64,000 nucleotides of DNA from Deinococcus humi (GTDB lineage Bacteria; Deinococcota; Deinococci; Deinococcales; Deinococcaceae). Location: the NCBI RefSeq assembly GCF_014201875.1, contig NZ_JACHFL010000014.1:77554-141553 (forward strand), in the 5' to 3' direction. Position numbers and translations under genes: made by a program. This document shows, in pieces, positions 61,202-64,000 of this stretch; the stretch's first letter is position 1, and each line of letters starts with the position of its first letter. Below the pieces are notes generated by a model, which had not been told where the DNA came from, did no database searches, and saw nothing but the letters and a program-made list of their open reading frames with translations.

Positions 61202-62188
61202 TTATTTGCGTCGCTTGAACGGATTCCAGCCTCCGCTGCGCTCCTGTTCCGGCTTGACCTCTGGTTGCGCAGGAGCGCTGCGTGGCTGCGAGGGTCCGTG
61301 GCGCCCCACGCGGATATTTTTGCCCGCCTCCTGAATGGGTGGTGGGGTGTTGGGGTCTTCGTAGACCTCGTCCTGCGGTGTTTCGCCCAGATCACTGAGC
61401 AGGGCGCGGCGGATCGCGTCGGCGTGGGGACGCTCGCCAGGGCGTTTGGCCAGCGCCTGCTCGGCCAGGCGGGACACGCCCCGTGAGACTGCCGGGTTCA
61501 AATGGGTCAGCGGGGCTGGAAAACGGGTCATGTGGGCGACCATCAGTTCCTCGTAGGTGTTGCCCTGGTAAGGGCGTTGCCCCGAGAGCAACTCGTACAT
61601 CAGGATCCCCAGGCTGTACACGTCGCTGGCGGCGCTGCTGCTCTCGCCGTGGTAGATCTCTGGGGCCATGTAGTACGGACTGCCGCTGACCTGTCCCCCC
61701 TGCGCCACGAAATACGTGTTGCCCAGATCGCCCAGCGCGGCGCGGCCAGCCCCGTCGACGTAGATGTTGTGGGTCTTGAGATCCTGGTGAACCGCCCCCA
61801 GATGGTGCAGGTACGTCAGGGCCGAGGCCACGTCAGCCAGCAGCCGTATGGCAGCGGCGGGGGGCAGGGTCCGCCCTTGACTCCTGGCCAACTGCTCGTT
61901 CAAGGCTCCGTCCGGGTAATACCGGATCGCTAGGAATGCCCCCAGGCCGAACGGCGTGCCCGCGTAGCCCTGGACCACGTGCGGATGTCGGAACTGAAGA
62001 GTCAGCCGGACCTCATTTCCAAAGCGCTCTGCGGCCTCCTGCACGCGCAGGGTTTCCTCGTGTGGCAGTTTGAGAGCCACCTCGCGTCCGGCTGGGTCTG
62101 TTGCCAGCCACACCAGCGACGTGTTCCCACGGCCCAGGCTGCGGTGCAGGGTATAGCCAGCAATGGCACGGTTGTGGGGTTCAGTCAT
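61202..62188 (-). CDS. Hanks-type serine/threonine protein kinase
   Basis: A 328-residue kinase. The glycine loop LGRGNTSLVW is at 18-27, the ATP lysine K40 is in VALKLPHEE, the catalytic loop reads HQDLKTHNI with D136 (HQD in place of HRD), the metal motif is DLG (D154, in place of DFG) and APE is at 175-177. The tail of about 60 residues is proline-rich and basic, and there is no transmembrane segment or sensor domain, so it is cytosolic. The catalytic residues suggest activity despite two variant motifs. The start is ATG 62188; a 30-codon upstream frame lacks support. Substrates are unknown. Confidence 0.9.
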   Translation of the reverse strand: MTEPHNRAIAGYTLHRSLGRGNTSLVWLATDPAGREVALKLPHEETLRVQEAAERFGNEVRLTLQFRHPHVVQGYAGTPFGLGAFLAIRYYPDGALNEQLARSQGRTLPPAAAIRLLADVASALTYLHHLGAVHQDLKTHNIYVDGAGRAALGDLGNTYFVAQGGQVSGSPYYMAPEIYHGESSSAASDVYSLGILMYELLSGQRPYQGNTYEELMVAHMTRFPAPLTHLNPAVSRGVSRLAEQALAKRPGERPHADAIRRALLSDLGETPQDEVYEDPNTPPPIQEAGKNIRVGRHGPSQPRSAPAQPEVKPEQERSGGWNPFKRRK

Positions 62189-62431
62189 GGGTGGACTCTC
62201 GCGGACACGTGAAACGGAGTGAAGACAGAAAGGCAGCAGGTTCTGCGAAGGGGAGGGCCCCATTAAACCACCCTGCACGCTGACCTTACCGTGAAGTCGC
62301 TCCCGCTCCTCCCGGCTGTTGAGTCTGTCGTGTCAGGGCAAACCGTTCGTGGAACGCTGTTTTGGCTGATCTGAACAAGCTTAGGGCATAGAGTAGCTGG
62401 ACCGCTCCAGCCCTCACCGGGCTGCCTCGTC

Positions 62432-63536
<1,105 letters not shown>

Positions 63537-63599
63537 GTAGCGTGCCTCCCTTCCGCGTCTCCCCGTTTAGTACGGAACGCGGGCATCTGCCAAAGGAAG

Positions 63600-63605
63600 A
63601 GTATA
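63600..63605 (-). promoter_or_regulatory. Likely -10 of prfB
   Basis: TATACT on the minus strand (63605-63600) is a near-consensus -10, 64 nt before the prfB ATG. No good -35 is seen, but the upstream stretch contains five consecutive T. Confidence 0.5.
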
Positions 63606-63824
63606 GGCGCGTTGAAAAATATGAGCGAGAGACGGCTCTCAGTCGTCGCCTCGCTGTCTCGTGATCACTTTGTCGCTACGAGCTTCCACTGCTGACCTAG
63701 GGGAGTCGTCCATCAGGCGGTCTGATCTTTGCGAGACGCATCAGTCTCGGCGGCCAAGTTTGGCGTGTGGGACGGCTTTTCTTGGCATCTCAGCAAGGAC
63801 TGACGAAAGGTGAATTGGGAGGTG

Positions 63825-64000
<176 letters not shown>

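Overview
The window is a 64-kb piece of a high-GC bacterial chromosome that looks like the genus Deinococcus. The evidence is a single-stranded DNA-binding protein with two OB folds per chain, a FrnE-type oxidoreductase with both CPWC and a C-terminal CX4C motif, many genes with a TANNNT -10 element placed only 5-7 nt before the start codon (leaderless mRNAs, which are common in Deinococcus), and a promoter that looks like a stable-RNA promoter at the right end. A class II photolyase is present, which D. radiodurans R1 is generally thought not to have in functional form, so this is probably another species.
Left part (1-9.6 kb): ybaB-recR, a DedA membrane protein, an endonuclease III, a CysQ-like phosphatase, a GNAT acetyltransferase, a 2-hydroxyacid dehydrogenase, an M50 site-2-like protease, a tRNA nucleotidyltransferase-family enzyme, a lipoprotein HtrA protease and a fused GrpB-like/nucleotidyltransferase protein. 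From 9.6 to 17.8 kb lie Hsp33, a lipoprotein peptide-binding protein, a NarL-type response regulator, a small membrane protein, a large GAF/PAS histidine kinase and a nitroreductase. From 17.9 to 23 kb there is an envelope-glycan group: a pseudo-deacetylase with a YkoP-like tail, two glycosyltransferases, an MFS transporter and an active-looking polysaccharide deacetylase. It is followed by an NrtR-like Nudix regulator, a glycogen-debranching enzyme, infC and a glutaredoxin.
Middle (27-43.5 kb): a frameshifted secreted protein, a serine beta-lactamase-like hydrolase, a DUF488 protein, dnaE, a decayed HNH nuclease gene, an aldo/keto reductase, a second GNAT, a DUF2089 regulator, a D-Ala-D-Ala carboxypeptidase, a thioesterase, DoxX, the rpsF-ssb-rpsR-rplI operon with a separate ssb promoter that carries a possible DNA-damage operator, and a C-terminal processing protease.
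Right part: ftsE-ftsX-envC (divisome control of wall amidases), a tandem pair of paralogous lipoproteins, terC behind a yybP-ykoY manganese riboswitch, frnE, an SH3b-Excalibur secreted protein, a TRIC channel, the photolyase, a short exopolysaccharide locus (WbaP-like transferase plus two GT4 enzymes, the first coupled to a 16-codon leader ORF), ispF-trmL, an M29 aminopeptidase, a cyclophilin, a broken thioredoxin-like gene, a Ser/Thr kinase, prfB with its programmed +1 frameshift, and a strong promoter leading out of the window.
No CRISPR array, tRNA, rRNA body, prophage or intact insertion sequence was found. The window is mostly housekeeping chromosome. Its unusual points are three decaying genes, two domain architectures I do not recognise as standard, several leader ORFs or RNA switches, and widespread leaderless start signals.
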